Made by a program: the position numbers and the translations under genes
Assembly: GCA_963744915.1 (NCBI GenBank)
Contig: CAVUUY010000021.1
Coordinates: 1 to 64,000, forward strand
Length of the DNA stretch: 64,000 bases
Reading direction: 5' to 3'
Origin: DATAFF01 sp963744915
GTDB taxonomy: Bacteria; Pseudomonadota; Alphaproteobacteria; Rhizobiales; Aestuariivirgaceae
Part shown: piece by piece, positions 8,792-18,117 of the stretch
Layout of the letters: every line of letters begins with the position of its first letter
Numbering within the stretch: the stretch's first letter is position 1
The notes under the pieces: model-generated
Database searches by the model: none
Told to the model about the DNA's origin: nothing
The model's input: only the letters and a program-made list of their open reading frames with translations

Positions 8792-9772
8792 TCACAGAAG
8801 GCGATCGAGGCCGCTGGAGATGAGCGCCTCGGCCTCGCGGACCATGCGCGAGATAGTCTCGGCGGCGGGCGGACAATCACGAATGAGGCCCGAGCCCTCG
8901 CCGGCAAAGAGAACGGCGGTCTCGATATCGCCCGAATCGCGGGCCGCACGATAGCGCGGCTCCTCGGTCCCAAGCTCGGCGGAAAGCTCGACCTCTCGCC
9001 CATGCCATGTCCTCGAGAAACGATTGGAGATGGCGCGACCGGTGTACCCCGGCGGCCAGTCAAGTCCGCGAACGATGTCGAAGACTTCGGTGCGTAGGGT
9101 ATCGTCGCCTGTGGCGTCGAGGATGCGCTGCTTCAGCGCATCGCTGCCAAGCGCTTCGCGGCTTGCGAAGAGGCGGGTTCCGACAAGCGCCCCCTCGGCT
9201 CCCAGCATCAGCGCCGCAGCAAGGCCGCGGCCATCGGAAACGCCGCCTGCCGCAAGCACGGGGATGGGACGCACGGCATCGACGATCTCAGGCAGGAGCG
9301 TGAAGACCGTGCGCCGCGCCGCGCCATGGCCACCCGCTTCAGACCCCTGCGCTACGATGACATCGGCTCCAAGGCGGGCTGCGCCTCTTGCCTCGGCGAG
9401 GGAGCAGACCTGCAGGATGAGTCTTCGTCCGGCACGTCGGATCTTCGGAATGAACGGCGCCGGATCGCCAAACGAAAGAAAGATTGGATCGGTGCCACGG
9501 TCGAGCACACGGTCGAGTAGCTCAGGTCGGTTCGCGAGGCTCCAGCTTATGAAACCGGCGCCGACCTTTTCGTTTCCGGCGGCGTCGAACTGCTCGTCAA
9601 TCCACTCGATGCTACCGTATCCGGCCTTTGGATCCCCGTATCCGCAGCCGATGAGGCCGAGACCGCCGGCGCGGGCTACTGCGGCCGCGAGCGCGCCACC
9701 AGCCACGCCCCCCATGGGAGCAAGGACGACCGGACGATCGATTCCGAACAGCTCGGTGAGGCGGGTGCGCAT
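8792..9772 (-). CDS. Nitronate monooxygenase / NPD-family flavoprotein
   Basis: An FMN-dependent TIM-barrel enzyme of the 2-nitropropane dioxygenase family, which oxidises alkyl nitronates or propionate 3-nitronate. The protein has 326 aa. FMN-contact motifs are visible: LAPMGGVAGG near the N-terminus, GSEAGGHG at residues 143-150 with the candidate catalytic His at 149, and LAAGGVSDG followed by GTRLFAS. The start chosen begins MRTRL; the frame extends 16 codons upstream without support. The C-terminal 50 residues form a helical tail. It faces a divergent small membrane protein gene. Related folds include FabK enoyl reductases, but length and motifs favour the nitronate branch. Confidence 0.85.
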   Translation of the reverse strand: MRTRLTELFGIDRPVVLAPMGGVAGGALAAAVARAGGLGLIGCGYGDPKAGYGSIEWIDEQFDAAGNEKVGAGFISWSLANRPELLDRVLDRGTDPIFLSFGDPAPFIPKIRRAGRRLILQVCSLAEARGAARLGADVIVAQGSEAGGHGAARRTVFTLLPEIVDAVRPIPVLAAGGVSDGRGLAAALMLGAEGALVGTRLFASREALGSDALKQRILDATGDDTLRTEVFDIVRGLDWPPGYTGRAISNRFSRTWHGREVELSAELGTEEPRYRAARDSGDIETAVLFAGEGSGLIRDCPPAAETISRMVREAEALISSGLDRLL

Positions 9773-9994
9773 GGGGAATACTATCGCCAATCGGTTGCCT
9801 CGGCGCAACCGGCGCGGCATTACCTGCCGGGGTTCATCACATACCCGAAAGGATGGGGTCCGGCCTCAGCGCTTGCTGCAGTCCAGATGATGCGCGACCC
9901 ACTGCCCCGCGCATCGGGTCTCGCCCAGATCGGGTTATGGGTCTCGCTGTTCCTGATGGCTATTCGCCATCGCCCATGCTGAGAGGGAAATCGT

Positions 9995-10498
9995 ATGGTC
10001 AACGTCGTCATGGTGCTGTTGAGCGTGCTGGTGCCACTCCTTCACCTCGTCTTCACCAGGGGGCCGTGGACGCGCCGTAATGTGCTACGCATTTTCCTCA
10101 TCTACGCCTTCGTGTTCGACGTCGGCGCCGTAGGCTTCCTGTTCGGCTTTGTCCCGCATGTGTTCTTCGCCGACCAGGCGGCCGAGCTCATCGGTTGGCC
10201 GAAGGGCAGCATGTTCCAGTTCGAGGTCGGCCTGCACGACGGCGCCTGGGGCATTCTCGGCGTCCTGTGCGTCTTCTTCGGCGGCGGCTTCTGGCTGGCA
10301 ACGGCAATCGGCTGGTCGTTCTTCATGTTCGGCGCCGCCTGGGGCCACGTGGAGCAGATCATCACCGAAGGCAACTTTGCGCCGTACAACTTCTTTCCGG
10401 CGATCACCGATACCCTCATCCCGATTTGGCTGCTGGGGCTGCTCTACGCCTACTGGCGCGTCGGCGGCCTCGAGGGCAAGCTGCGCCGCGAAACGTGA
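9995..10498 (+). CDS. DUF6790-like integral membrane protein
   Basis: A 167-aa membrane protein with four hydrophobic segments (about residues 3-21, 31-53, 82-112 and 132-150). The sequence FQFEVGLHDGAWGILG in the loop before the third segment is characteristic of a family of uncharacterised membrane proteins that I associate with DUF6790. The ATG is preceded by GAGAGGGAAATCGT. It is divergent from the nitronate monooxygenase gene and convergent with the tungstate regulator gene. Function unknown. Confidence 0.7.
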   Translation: MVNVVMVLLSVLVPLLHLVFTRGPWTRRNVLRIFLIYAFVFDVGAVGFLFGFVPHVFFADQAAELIGWPKGSMFQFEVGLHDGAWGILGVLCVFFGGGFWLATAIGWSFFMFGAAWGHVEQIITEGNFAPYNFFPAITDTLIPIWLLGLLYAYWRVGGLEGKLRRET

Positions 10499-10802
10499 CA
10501 GAGGCAGCCAATCGCATCATCAGGCTGGCCGCAGACATGCGCCAGGCCGAGCAGCCGAAGGAAGCGGCTGACCGAATTTATCATGGGTTAATGACAACCC
10601 TCTCTTTGGCCGCGCCTACTGAAGTGTCGTCCGAGGGGAGTCGCTCCAAGCTCCGAGGCCGACCGCGGGGGGTGTGAGTTGTGTAGATGCGTAACATCTG
10701 GCGCGTCCCCGCGCATTCACCACCGCCGATCTATGCCGGCCGCCGCCGGCCTTGTGCTGGCTACGAGGCTCATAATCGTTGCGAAGAACGTAGCCCTGGC
10801 AT
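10499..10802. other. Intergenic region between convergent genes
   Basis: A 304-base gap between the DUF6790-like gene and the convergent regulator gene. Short open frames occur but none has a ribosome site or recognisable protein. I see no T-tailed hairpin. Confidence 0.4.
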
Positions 10803-11165
10803 TCATTTCTTCGACCTTTTCCGGGGCCGCGCCAGCGATTGCTCCATCCGCCGAACCTCTCTGGCGATGCTCTTCTCGGCATTGGTTTCGGCCGTTCGGT
10901 AAAGTGTGACGACCCGTTCGCCAAGCGGCGTCAGAGTCGTCCCGCCGCCATTGCGGCCACCGCCATGGGCCTCGATGAGCGGCATATCGAACGTTCGATT
11001 GAGTTCATCCGCCAGGAGCCAGGCCCGCCGATAGCTCATCCCGAACTCGCGCCCCGCAGCTGCTATCGACCCTGTCGCCCCGATCGCCTCCAGGAGTGCG
11101 ATCTTCCCCGGCCCGAGCCGCCTGCCGGAATCGAAGTCGATGCGAAGCACAAGCCGCGTCGCCAT
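10803..11165 (-). CDS. ModE-like winged-helix regulator (HTH domain only)
   Basis: A 120-aa DNA-binding protein related to the N-terminal domain of the molybdate regulator ModE (LysR-type winged helix). The core reads GPGKIALLEAIGATGSIAAAGREFGMSYRRAWLL, where the paired helices of the HTH are plain. A conserved Gly-rich wing (GGGRNGGGTTLTPLG) follows. The oxyanion-binding TOBE/MopI domains of full ModE are absent and the tail is strongly basic (RPRKRSKK). It is the last gene of the tupBCA operon, 38 bases after tupA, with GAGGACATTCG before the ATG. It probably controls the operon; how it senses oxyanion without the MopI domains is unclear. Confidence 0.85.
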   Translation of the reverse strand: MATRLVLRIDFDSGRRLGPGKIALLEAIGATGSIAAAGREFGMSYRRAWLLADELNRTFDMPLIEAHGGGRNGGGTTLTPLGERVVTLYRTAETNAEKSIAREVRRMEQSLARPRKRSKK

Positions 11166-11203
11166 TCGAATGTCCTCAATTGCATCTTACCGGCTGCGCG
11201 CGG

Positions 11204-12031
11204 TTAAGCACCCGGCGCTGTGGCATCGGGGTAGAACAGCTGCAGGCCGTCGATCTTGTAGTCGCCGATGACCTTCTGACCCTCCGGCGACACCAGCCAG
11301 TCGATGAAAGCCTGTCCCAAATCCCTCTTCACCTGCGGGTGCTTCTCGGGGTTGACCAGGATAACGCCATATTGGTTGAACAGTCGCTTGTCTCCTTCGA
11401 CCAGGATCTCGAGATCGCCGCGGTTCTTGAACGAGATCCATGTACCGCGGTCGGCCAGGACATAGGCATTCATCGAAGAAGCGGTGTTGAGGGCAGCGCC
11501 CATACCCTGCCCGATCTCGCGGTACCAGTCGCCTTTGTGCTTGGTTGGATCGATGCTTGCCGCCTTCCAGAGATTGAGCTCGGCGGTGTGGGTGCCTGAT
11601 TTGTCGCCACGCGACACGAATGGCGCGCCCTTTTTGTCCACGGCCTTGAATGCTGCCACTACATCCTTGGTGCCTTTGACGCCTGCCGGATCCTCCTTGG
11701 GGCCGATCAGCACGAAATCATTGTACATCACTGGGTAGCGCTTCACCCCGAAGCCGTCGGCGACGAATTTCTCCTCCTGCGGCTTTGCATGGACGAAGAC
11801 GACATCGGCGTCGCCGCGCCTTGCAGTCTCGAGTGCCTGTCCCGTTCCCTGCGCGACCACCTTGACATCGATGCCGGTCTTCTCCTTGAAGAGTGGCAAA
11901 AGATAACCAAACAGCCCGGAGTCCTGCGTCGAGGTGGTGGAGGCGACCACGATCGATTTGTCCTGAGCCACTGCTTCAAGCGGCAAGCCGACTAGCAGCA
12001 ACGCGGCAAGCATCAGACGACGGGTCAGCAT
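11204..12031 (-). CDS. tupA: Tungstate ABC transporter, substrate-binding protein
   Basis: A 275-aa periplasmic binding protein. Residues 1-23 are a signal peptide ending in AVAQ. The mature N-terminus carries TTSTQDSGLFGYLLP; the T-T-S-T...S-G pattern is the oxyanion-binding signature of TupA/WtpA-like tungstate receptors. GDKSGTHTAEL and a final DWLVSPEGQKVI segment fit the same family. The start is fixed by AGGGAGGACTGC immediately upstream; a longer frame runs 32 codons further. It follows the ATPase gene by 16 bases. Tungstate is the likeliest ligand by family, though molybdate cannot be excluded from sequence. Confidence 0.92.
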   Translation of the reverse strand: MLTRRLMLAALLLVGLPLEAVAQDKSIVVASTTSTQDSGLFGYLLPLFKEKTGIDVKVVAQGTGQALETARRGDADVVFVHAKPQEEKFVADGFGVKRYPVMYNDFVLIGPKEDPAGVKGTKDVVAAFKAVDKKGAPFVSRGDKSGTHTAELNLWKAASIDPTKHKGDWYREIGQGMGAALNTASSMNAYVLADRGTWISFKNRGDLEILVEGDKRLFNQYGVILVNPEKHPQVKRDLGQAFIDWLVSPEGQKVIGDYKIDGLQLFYPDATAPGA

Positions 12032-12047
12032 GCAGTCCTCCCTAGGT

Positions 12048-12767
12048 TTAAAGCACCAAATCGCCACGTAGAAAGGCGGCAGCCTCGCATGATTGCGGGT
12101 TTGCAAACAGGGTCGCAGCTGGAGCATGCTCCATTACCTTGCCGCGTACCAGCAGCGCGACATCGCCGGCAAGTCGGCGTGCTTGGCCGAGATCGTGCGT
12201 TGCCATGACGATTTTGACGCCGGCCGCGGCGATCGACTGCACGATCTCCTCAACTCCCTTGGTCGCTGCCGGATCGAGGCTGGCGGTGGGTTCATCAAGA
12301 AACAGGACCTGGGGGTTTGTTGCGAGTGCTCGCGCCAGTGCCAAACGCTGCTGCTCGCCGCCAGAAAGTCGTCGCGCCGGGCGATTCTCAAAACCCGCTA
12401 GCCCGACGCGCTTCAAGACAGCTCTGACTTTCTCCGGCATGCCGACCGTATTCCTGCTGGCGCGCATTGCAAAGAGCACGTTGGCAGCAACCGACCGGCG
12501 CAGCATGACCGGTCGCTGAAAAACGATCGCCAACCGACGTGCCTCTTCGATCGGATGCCCGCCCCAGCTGATCGAGCCGCGGCTCGGCCGCATGAGACCC
12601 ATCGCCAGATGAAGCACGCTGCTCTTGCCCGAGCCATTTGGACCCAGCAGAACGGTCGGGGGACCGGAGGCAATGGTCAGCGACAGTGCCTTCAGAATGG
12701 TGACCGAACCTGTGTCGAGCGACACTTCCGAGAAGACAATAGGCAGATCGCTCAACTTGTTATGCAT
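12048..12767 (-). CDS. tupC: Tungstate ABC transporter, ATP-binding protein
   Basis: A 239-aa ABC ATPase that powers tungstate import. Walker A is LGPNGSGKSS, the signature is LSGGEQQR, and Walker B runs into VLFLDEPTASLDP, with the switch His in MATHDLGQA. It has the size of the short TupC/WtpC proteins, without the C-terminal TOBE regulatory domain found in ModC. The ATG directly abuts the stop codon of the permease gene (TAG-ATG), so it is probably translated by re-initiation. It sits between the permease and the binding-protein gene in the minus-strand operon. Confidence 0.92.
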   Translation of the reverse strand: MHNKLSDLPIVFSEVSLDTGSVTILKALSLTIASGPPTVLLGPNGSGKSSVLHLAMGLMRPSRGSISWGGHPIEEARRLAIVFQRPVMLRRSVAANVLFAMRASRNTVGMPEKVRAVLKRVGLAGFENRPARRLSGGEQQRLALARALATNPQVLFLDEPTASLDPAATKGVEEIVQSIAAAGVKIVMATHDLGQARRLAGDVALLVRGKVMEHAPAATLFANPQSCEAAAFLRGDLVL

Positions 12768-13466
12768 CTAGATCATGCCCTGCCCTGGCTGGACCTCGCT
12801 GACCCTCCGGACCATCCAGGCGAGAGCGTTAACCGCAATGATGATCAAGATCAGCATGAGACCGAGGGCGATGGCCAGGAAGAGATCCCCCTTCGAGGTT
12901 TCGAGCGCAATAGCGGTCGTCATGGTGCGGGTGAAGCCGTCGATGTTGCCGCCTACGATCATCACCGTGCCGACTTCCGCGGCCGCTCGGCCGAAGCCTG
13001 CCAGCAGCACCGTGACCAAGCTGAGGCGTGCCTCCCACAGGAGCGTACACACACGCTGGATCGCTGGAATGCGCAGCGCCGTCAGCTCGTCCCGGTACTC
13101 GCTCCACAGATCCTCGATGGTCTGCCGTGCCAGCGAGGCAATGATCGGCAGAACCAGCATGGATTGCGCGATTATCATTGCTGGCGGGGTGAATAACAGG
13201 CCAAGAAAACCCAGCGGACCTGACCGCGACAAAAGAAGATAGGCGACAAGCCCGACGACGACCGGGGGCAAACCCATGAAGGCATTCAGAATGACGACAA
13301 ATCCCCATCTCCCTGGGAAGCGAAGCAGCGCCAAGGCGGCCCCGAGAGGAAGACCAACCACGCCCGCCAGCGCCGTCGCGCTGCAGCTGACGAGAAGGGA
13401 CAGCCTGACGATCTCAAAAAATCGCTCATCGAGCAATGGTAGGAAAATTTGTGCCGCGTCGATCAT
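12768..13466 (-). CDS. tupB: Tungstate ABC transporter, permease
   Basis: A 232-aa inner-membrane permease with about five to six transmembrane helices. The binding-protein-dependent EAA motif is seen in the cytoplasmic loop starting EARLSLVTVLLAGFGRAAAEVGTV. Its N-terminal half matches TupB (GLPLGAALALLRFPG, FMGLPPVVVGL). The ATG follows GAGGAGAAGC; the frame is open further upstream but lacks a ribosome site. It is the first gene of the operon, and a candidate operator lies just in front of it. Confidence 0.92.
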   Translation of the reverse strand: MIDAAQIFLPLLDERFFEIVRLSLLVSCSATALAGVVGLPLGAALALLRFPGRWGFVVILNAFMGLPPVVVGLVAYLLLSRSGPLGFLGLLFTPPAMIIAQSMLVLPIIASLARQTIEDLWSEYRDELTALRIPAIQRVCTLLWEARLSLVTVLLAGFGRAAAEVGTVMIVGGNIDGFTRTMTTAIALETSKGDLFLAIALGLMLILIIIAVNALAWMVRRVSEVQPGQGMI

Positions 13467-13784
13467 GCTTCTCCTCGGACGACACCGGTGAATTTTCTTG
13501 GTGTCGCCCAATTCGCGGCTAAAAAGCAAGTTTATGTTTGGCCGGGCCTTATGGTCAGCGATTAGTGATGCTCGCGGTTCTTCGACGGTAAAGACGCTGC
13601 CAGGTTTCCAGATACCGTAGGAATCGAGCTCCATTAAGCGAAGCGGGTGGAACAGCCACGGGCGAAGTTTCCTCCTGAATTTGAGATCTCCTTGCTGCGA
13701 ATCTGAACACTGGATGAATGCTGCATTCAGTGGTCATTCTGCCGCGGGGGCGTTTACTGCCGCGAAGCATTGGGAGTGACTGTT
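13467..13784. other. Intergenic region between divergent tup operon and small ORF
   Basis: This 318-base divergent spacer must hold the tup promoter. Besides the inverted repeat near its left end I find no clear -35/-10 pair and no gene. Confidence 0.4.
13480..13506. promoter_or_regulatory. Inverted repeat in the leader of the tup operon
   Basis: CGACACC (13480-13486) and GGTGTCG (13500-13506) form a perfect 7-bp inverted repeat with a 13-base AT-rich spacer, ending about 14 bases upstream of the tupB start codon. It overlaps the expected leader RNA and abuts the ribosome site GAGGAG. It could be the operator for the ModE-like regulator or an RNA hairpin controlling translation. It does not resemble the classical ModE operator. 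Confidence 0.45.
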
Positions 13785-14102
13785 ATGACCCGATCAGACG
13801 ACGCACTCGTAGACCTGCACTCACCTACCCGTCGCGCAGATTTGAAAGATGACTATGAGGGCCACGGGACACCTGGATGGGGCCAGCTGCTCTGCGCGTG
13901 GTTCATTATCTTGATCGTAGTGGCGCTCTTTAAAATCTCGGATTTCATCTCTGCAAGTCGAACGGCTCCGTTTGCCAATGCGACCGGCATCGCACAGATG
14001 GCCGACGATATCGAACGTTGGGAACGAGGTGAACCCCGGCAACAGACAATGACAGTGCCGAACGCTCATAAGATCGTCTTGATGTCCCGCATCGATCAAT
14101 GA
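13785..14102 (+). CDS. Hypothetical single-pass membrane protein, 105 aa
   Basis: A small protein with a hydrophilic N-terminal 37 residues, one hydrophobic helix (about residues 37-53, LLCAWFIILIVVALFKI) and a polar C-terminus. GGGAGTGACTGTT precedes the ATG; a TTG five codons earlier is the other possible start. I do not recognise a family. It is followed by a 316-base gap and then the disrupted E1 gene. Codon use is like its neighbours, which weakly supports it as real. Confidence 0.45.
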   Translation: MTRSDDALVDLHSPTRRADLKDDYEGHGTPGWGQLLCAWFIILIVVALFKISDFISASRTAPFANATGIAQMADDIERWERGEPRQQTMTVPNAHKIVLMSRIDQ

Positions 14103-14418
14103 TCGATTTTCGCTGCACATGAGCGATACGGCGCTCGACAGCAACTTTCCGCCAATCAATGCCGCTACCCAATGGGTCGCTGACCATAGCGCAGCGTTGG
14201 CATTGGGGCTGGCGAGGTCCAGATGCCTCGATAGCGTCGATTCCGGGGAGTCTGGAGAGGTTTCTGCCTCCAAACCTGCAAGCGGTCATTCTTCATTTAG
14301 CGCGCCGTGCCGCAGAAGGTCATTAGCAGACATGTCGCGAGAATTTCTGCTATCAATTTGGTAATCGGATGCTCGCCGCGGCAGCGCATCGTCGAACATC
14401 GAATCGAGTACGGGCACT
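14103..14418. other. Intergenic region before the E1-like gene
   Basis: A 316-base gap. I see no supportable gene, no T-tailed hairpin and no clear promoter pair; short antisense frames look like chance. Confidence 0.35.
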
Positions 14419-16817
14419 ATGACGACGCAACAAGAGTACCTGCATCAAATCGAACGGTGCGTGTCCTGGCTCGCCGCCTGGATGATCCACCATGCGAACC
14501 ATGTGCGGGCTGGCGACGAGATCAAAGTCGGCGGACATCAAGCCTCATCCGCATCGCTCGGCACGATCATGACCGCGCTCTACTTTTCGGCGCTTCGCCC
14601 TCAGGATCGCGTGGCGGTAAAGCCGCATGCCTCGCCAATCTTCCACGCTATCCAGTACCTGGTTGGCAACCAGACCCGCGAGAAGCTCCAAAACTTCCGT
14701 GGCTACAAGGGCGCCCAAAGTTATCCCTCCCGCACCAAGGATGTGGATGATGTCGACTTCTCAACGGGCTCGGTGGGCCTTGGCGTCGCCCAGAACTCTC
14801 TTTTCCTCTCTTGTGCAGGACTACGTCTGTGCCCACGGCTGGATGAAAGGCCGACCTGAGGGCCGCATGGTGAGCTTGATCGGCGACGCCGAAATGGACG
14901 AGGGCAACATCTACGAAGCCCTGATTGAAGGCTGGAAACACGGTCTTCGGAATTGCTGGTGGGTCGTGGATTATAACCGCCAGTCTCTGGATTCGGTCAT
15001 CCGCGAAGGTCTCTGGCGCAAGTTCGAACAGATCCTCATGAACTTCGGCTGGGACGTGGTGATCCTGCGCCACGGTTCGCTGCAAGAGGCCGCCTTCGCC
15101 GAACCCGGCGGCGAAAGGTTGCGAGAGTGGATCGAACGCTGTCCGAACCAGCTTTACGCCGCGCTTACGTTTCAAGGTGGCGCCGCGTGGCGCAAGCGCC
15201 TGCTGGACGAGATCGGCGATCAAGGACAGGTTACCAGGTTGATCGAGCGTCGCTCTAACGATGAGCTCCAGAAGCTCATGCTGAACCTGGGCGGGCACGA
15301 CATGCCGAGCCTGCTCGAAGCCTTCGAGAGGAACGCGCATCACGACCGGCCGGTCTGTTTTCTCTGTTACACGATCAAGGGCTATGGCCTGCCGCTAGCC
15401 GGCCATAAGGACAACCATTCCGGCCTTATGACTCCCGCCCAGATGGAGAGCTTTCGCATGCAAATGGGTGTTCGCCCGGGGCATGAGTGGGAAAGGTGGG
15501 CGGCGGCGGACTTGCCCGCCTCGGAACTCGAGGCCTTTATTTCTCGGGCGCCATTTTTCAGGGAGGGCAGACGCCGGCATTTCGCCGCGACGATTTCGGT
15601 TCCCGAGACACTGCTGACGCCGCCTCATGGCGGCAACTCGATTTCAACCCAGATGGGCTTCGGCCAAATCCTGAACGAGATCGCGCGCGAGCAGAGCCTG
15701 CTTTCGGAGCGAATCGTCACGACTGCCCCGGATGTCACGGTGTCGACAAATCTCGGCCCATGGGTCAATCGACGCGGCCTTTTTGCGCGCGAGAGCATGA
15801 TCGATACCTTCAAGGCCGAACGCATACCTTCCACCTACATCTGGGAGTTCGGACCCAAAGGCCAACACTTCGAGCTCGGCATTGCCGAGGCGAATTTGAT
15901 GATCATGCTTTCGGCGCTGGGACTTTCGCACTCCATCAACGGTGTGCGGCTATTGCCGATAGGCACGGTCTATGACCCCTTCATCTATCGCGCCGCGGAT
16001 CAATTGAATTATGCATGCTACCAGGATGCTCGCTTTATGCTGGTCGCCACGCCATCCGGCGTGACGCTCGCCTCCGAAGGTGGTGCGCACCAGTCCGTCG
16101 GCACCCCATTGGTCGGCATGGCACAGGATGGGCTTTGTGCATTCGAGCCCGCCTTCGTGGATGAACTCTCGGTGATCATGCGCTTCGCGTTTGACTATAT
16201 GCAGCGTGACGGAGAGGGCGATCCCGACGAGAGCACCTGGCTTCGTGACCAGACGGGTGGTTCGGTCTACCTCCGCTTGTCCACGCGACCCCTGGAGCAA
16301 CCTGTGCGCAAGATGGGTTCCGAGCTGGCGGGCGACATCGTCAATGGTGCCTACTGGATGCGTCCACCTGGCCCGAACGCCGACGTGATCATTGCCTACC
16401 AGGGTGCTGTCGCGCCGGAGGCCATCGCTGCGACGGGTCTGCTCGCGGAGGATCGGCGGGATGTGGGACTGCTGGCCATCACATCAGCCGACCGACTGAA
16501 CGCCGGTTGGCAAGCCGCGGAGCGAGCCCGCCAGCGCGGGACGACTGATGCGATGAGTTCACATCGAGCGGCTGCTCGCTCCGCTGTCACGCGACTGCGG
16601 AATTGTTACGGTGCTCGACGGCCATCCGGCGACTCTCGCCTGGATCGGTGGTGTCGGAGGTCATCGCGTCAAGCCGCTCGGGGTGGAGCATTTCGGCCAA
16701 ACTGGAAAGATTGCCGACCTTTACCATCACCACGGAATCGACGCGAATGCGATCGTGCATGCTGCACAGGCTGTCAGTGTCGGGCGGATAGTGCGACATC
16801 TCAGGGCATTGCCCTAG
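14419..16817 (+). pseudogene. Pyruvate dehydrogenase E1-like / transketolase-family protein, two +1 frameshifts
   Basis: A thiamine-diphosphate enzyme related to homodimeric pyruvate dehydrogenase E1 (AceE type, short rhizobial form often labelled transketolase). It starts MTTQQEYLHQIERCVSWLAAW, and DVDFSTGSVGLGVAQ follows. An extra A at about 14794 then moves the frame by one. The second frame carries the ThDP motif GDAEMDEG...DYN and most of the pyrimidine and C-terminal domains. An extra T at 16558-16559 shifts it again, into VLDGHPATLAWIGGVGG and the end. Removing both bases restores a continuous protein of about 798 aa. As sequenced the product stops after 146 aa. Whether this is true decay or sequencing error is open; both insertions duplicate a neighbouring base. 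Confidence 0.85.
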
Positions 16818-16894
16818 GGGGCTAGTCCAGGCTGTTAACGTTTCACCGACTTGTCGATAAATTAGCTTAGGACCAGACCCGACAGGAGATCCGC

Positions 16895-17368
16895 ATGGCG
16901 CATGAATACCTTGCGAAAGTGTCCTGGAAGCGCGATGACGCAACCTTCAGCGACGGCAAGTATAGCCGCGGGCACCTATGGTCGTTCGATGGCGGCACCA
17001 TCGTGCCGGCCTCGTCGTCTCCACATTCGGTGCGGTTGCCCTTCTCGCGCGCCGATGCCGTCGATCCCGAGGAGGCGCTGGTGGCCGCCTTGTCCAGTTG
17101 TCACATGCTGACCTTCCTCTATCTTGCGCAAAAGCAGAGCTTCGTCGTCAACTCCTATGACGACGATGCTGTGGGTGTGATGACCAAGAACGAGCGCGGC
17201 AAGCTATTCGTGTCCCAGGTGACGCTCAGGCCCCGCATTGTCTTCTCCGGTGCGAAACGCCCGAGCGATGCCGAGCTTGTCGAGCTGCACCATCACGCCC
17301 ATGAGGAGTGCTACATCGCCAACTCGGTGCTCACCGAGGTGGTAGTGGAGCCCGCCGTTGCCGCATGA
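16895..17368 (+). CDS. OsmC family peroxide-detoxifying protein
   Basis: A 157-aa OsmC/Ohr-fold protein that reduces organic or hydrogen peroxides through two cysteines. The peroxidatic Cys is at residue 69 in LSSCHMLTFL and the resolving Cys at 139 in HEECYIANS; both are present. AGGAGATCCGC precedes the ATG. The protein is cytoplasmic, with no signal peptide. It follows the disrupted E1-like gene after a short gap and precedes methionine sulfoxide reductase in the same direction, so the pair may form a small oxidative-stress group, though about 180 bases separate them. Confidence 0.9.
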   Translation: MAHEYLAKVSWKRDDATFSDGKYSRGHLWSFDGGTIVPASSSPHSVRLPFSRADAVDPEEALVAALSSCHMLTFLYLAQKQSFVVNSYDDDAVGVMTKNERGKLFVSQVTLRPRIVFSGAKRPSDAELVELHHHAHEECYIANSVLTEVVVEPAVAA

Positions 17369-17391
17369 AGGGCGGGTCGATCGGCTGGCAT

Positions 17392-17435
17392 GCTGCTGCC
17401 GGAGGGGGGCATCTTCGCGAATGGCCGCCTTTGCT
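17392..17435. repeat. Dispersed repeat, copy 2
   Basis: It shares GCTGCTGCCGGAGGGG at its left end and GAATGGCCGCCTTTGCT at its right end with the copy at 6521-6570. The centre differs (CATCTTCGC), so the 9-bp hairpin of copy 1 is lost. It begins about 24 bases after the OsmC stop codon. Confidence 0.5.
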
Positions 17436-17546
17436 GGGTATGGTCCACGTCATCAACTGATCGTGAATTCTCTTGCTGTCGGTAACGAAGTTCCGGCCTG
17501 ATCCGTATACGCCTTTATGCCTGCAACGGCAGGAAAGGAATACCGG

Positions 17547-18026
17547 ATGACCCGACGATCATTCTTACTCGCCAGTGCTTCGGGATGCGCACTCTCCTTG
17601 GTGCCTTCCGTCTTCTCTCTTGCCAACGAGCCGTTCGCGATCGCTCATAGCGATGATGAATGGCGCAAACTGCTGACTCCCGATCAGTTCGCCATCCTGC
17701 GTCAAAGCGCTACCGAGCGGCCATTCACCAGTCCGCTGCTCCACGAGAAGCGGACCGGAATTTTCGGCTGCGCCGGCTGTAGGCGCGATCTCTTTTCCTC
17801 CGCCACGAAATTTGACAGTGGTACCGGCTGGCCGAGCTTCTGGGAGCCACTGCAAGGAGCCGTTGGAACGATCGAGGACAAGACTTTCGGAATGGTGCGG
17901 ACTGCCGTTCATTGCAGCCAATGCGGTGGTCATCTTGGCCATGTTTTCGACGACGGTCCGCGTCCCACCGGACTGCGTTACTGCATCAACGGGATCGCTC
18001 TGATCTTCTCTTCGCAAGTCTCGTGA
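17547..18026 (+). CDS. msrB: Peptide-methionine (R)-S-oxide reductase, exported
   Basis: A 159-aa MsrB that reduces methionine-R-sulfoxide in proteins. Residues 1-26 contain TRRSFLLASASG, a Tat-like twin-arginine signal, pointing to periplasmic action. The zinc-binding CxxC pairs are both present (CAGC and CSQC), as are FDSGTGWPSFW and the catalytic Cys in RYCING. The final residues are slightly shortened relative to the usual RYCINSAAL end. The ATG after AAAGGAATACCGG is preferred over a start ten codons earlier because it places the RR motif at the N-terminus. Confidence 0.92.
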   Translation: MTRRSFLLASASGCALSLVPSVFSLANEPFAIAHSDDEWRKLLTPDQFAILRQSATERPFTSPLLHEKRTGIFGCAGCRRDLFSSATKFDSGTGWPSFWEPLQGAVGTIEDKTFGMVRTAVHCSQCGGHLGHVFDDGPRPTGLRYCINGIALIFSSQVS

Positions 18027-18117
18027 TCAGTCGATTGCCGATTACAGCGGGCAGTTTGCAAAGACGGTGCTGTTCGTTGTAAACGCACCGACAGCTTGAC
18101 CTTGGAGGAGACGCAGC

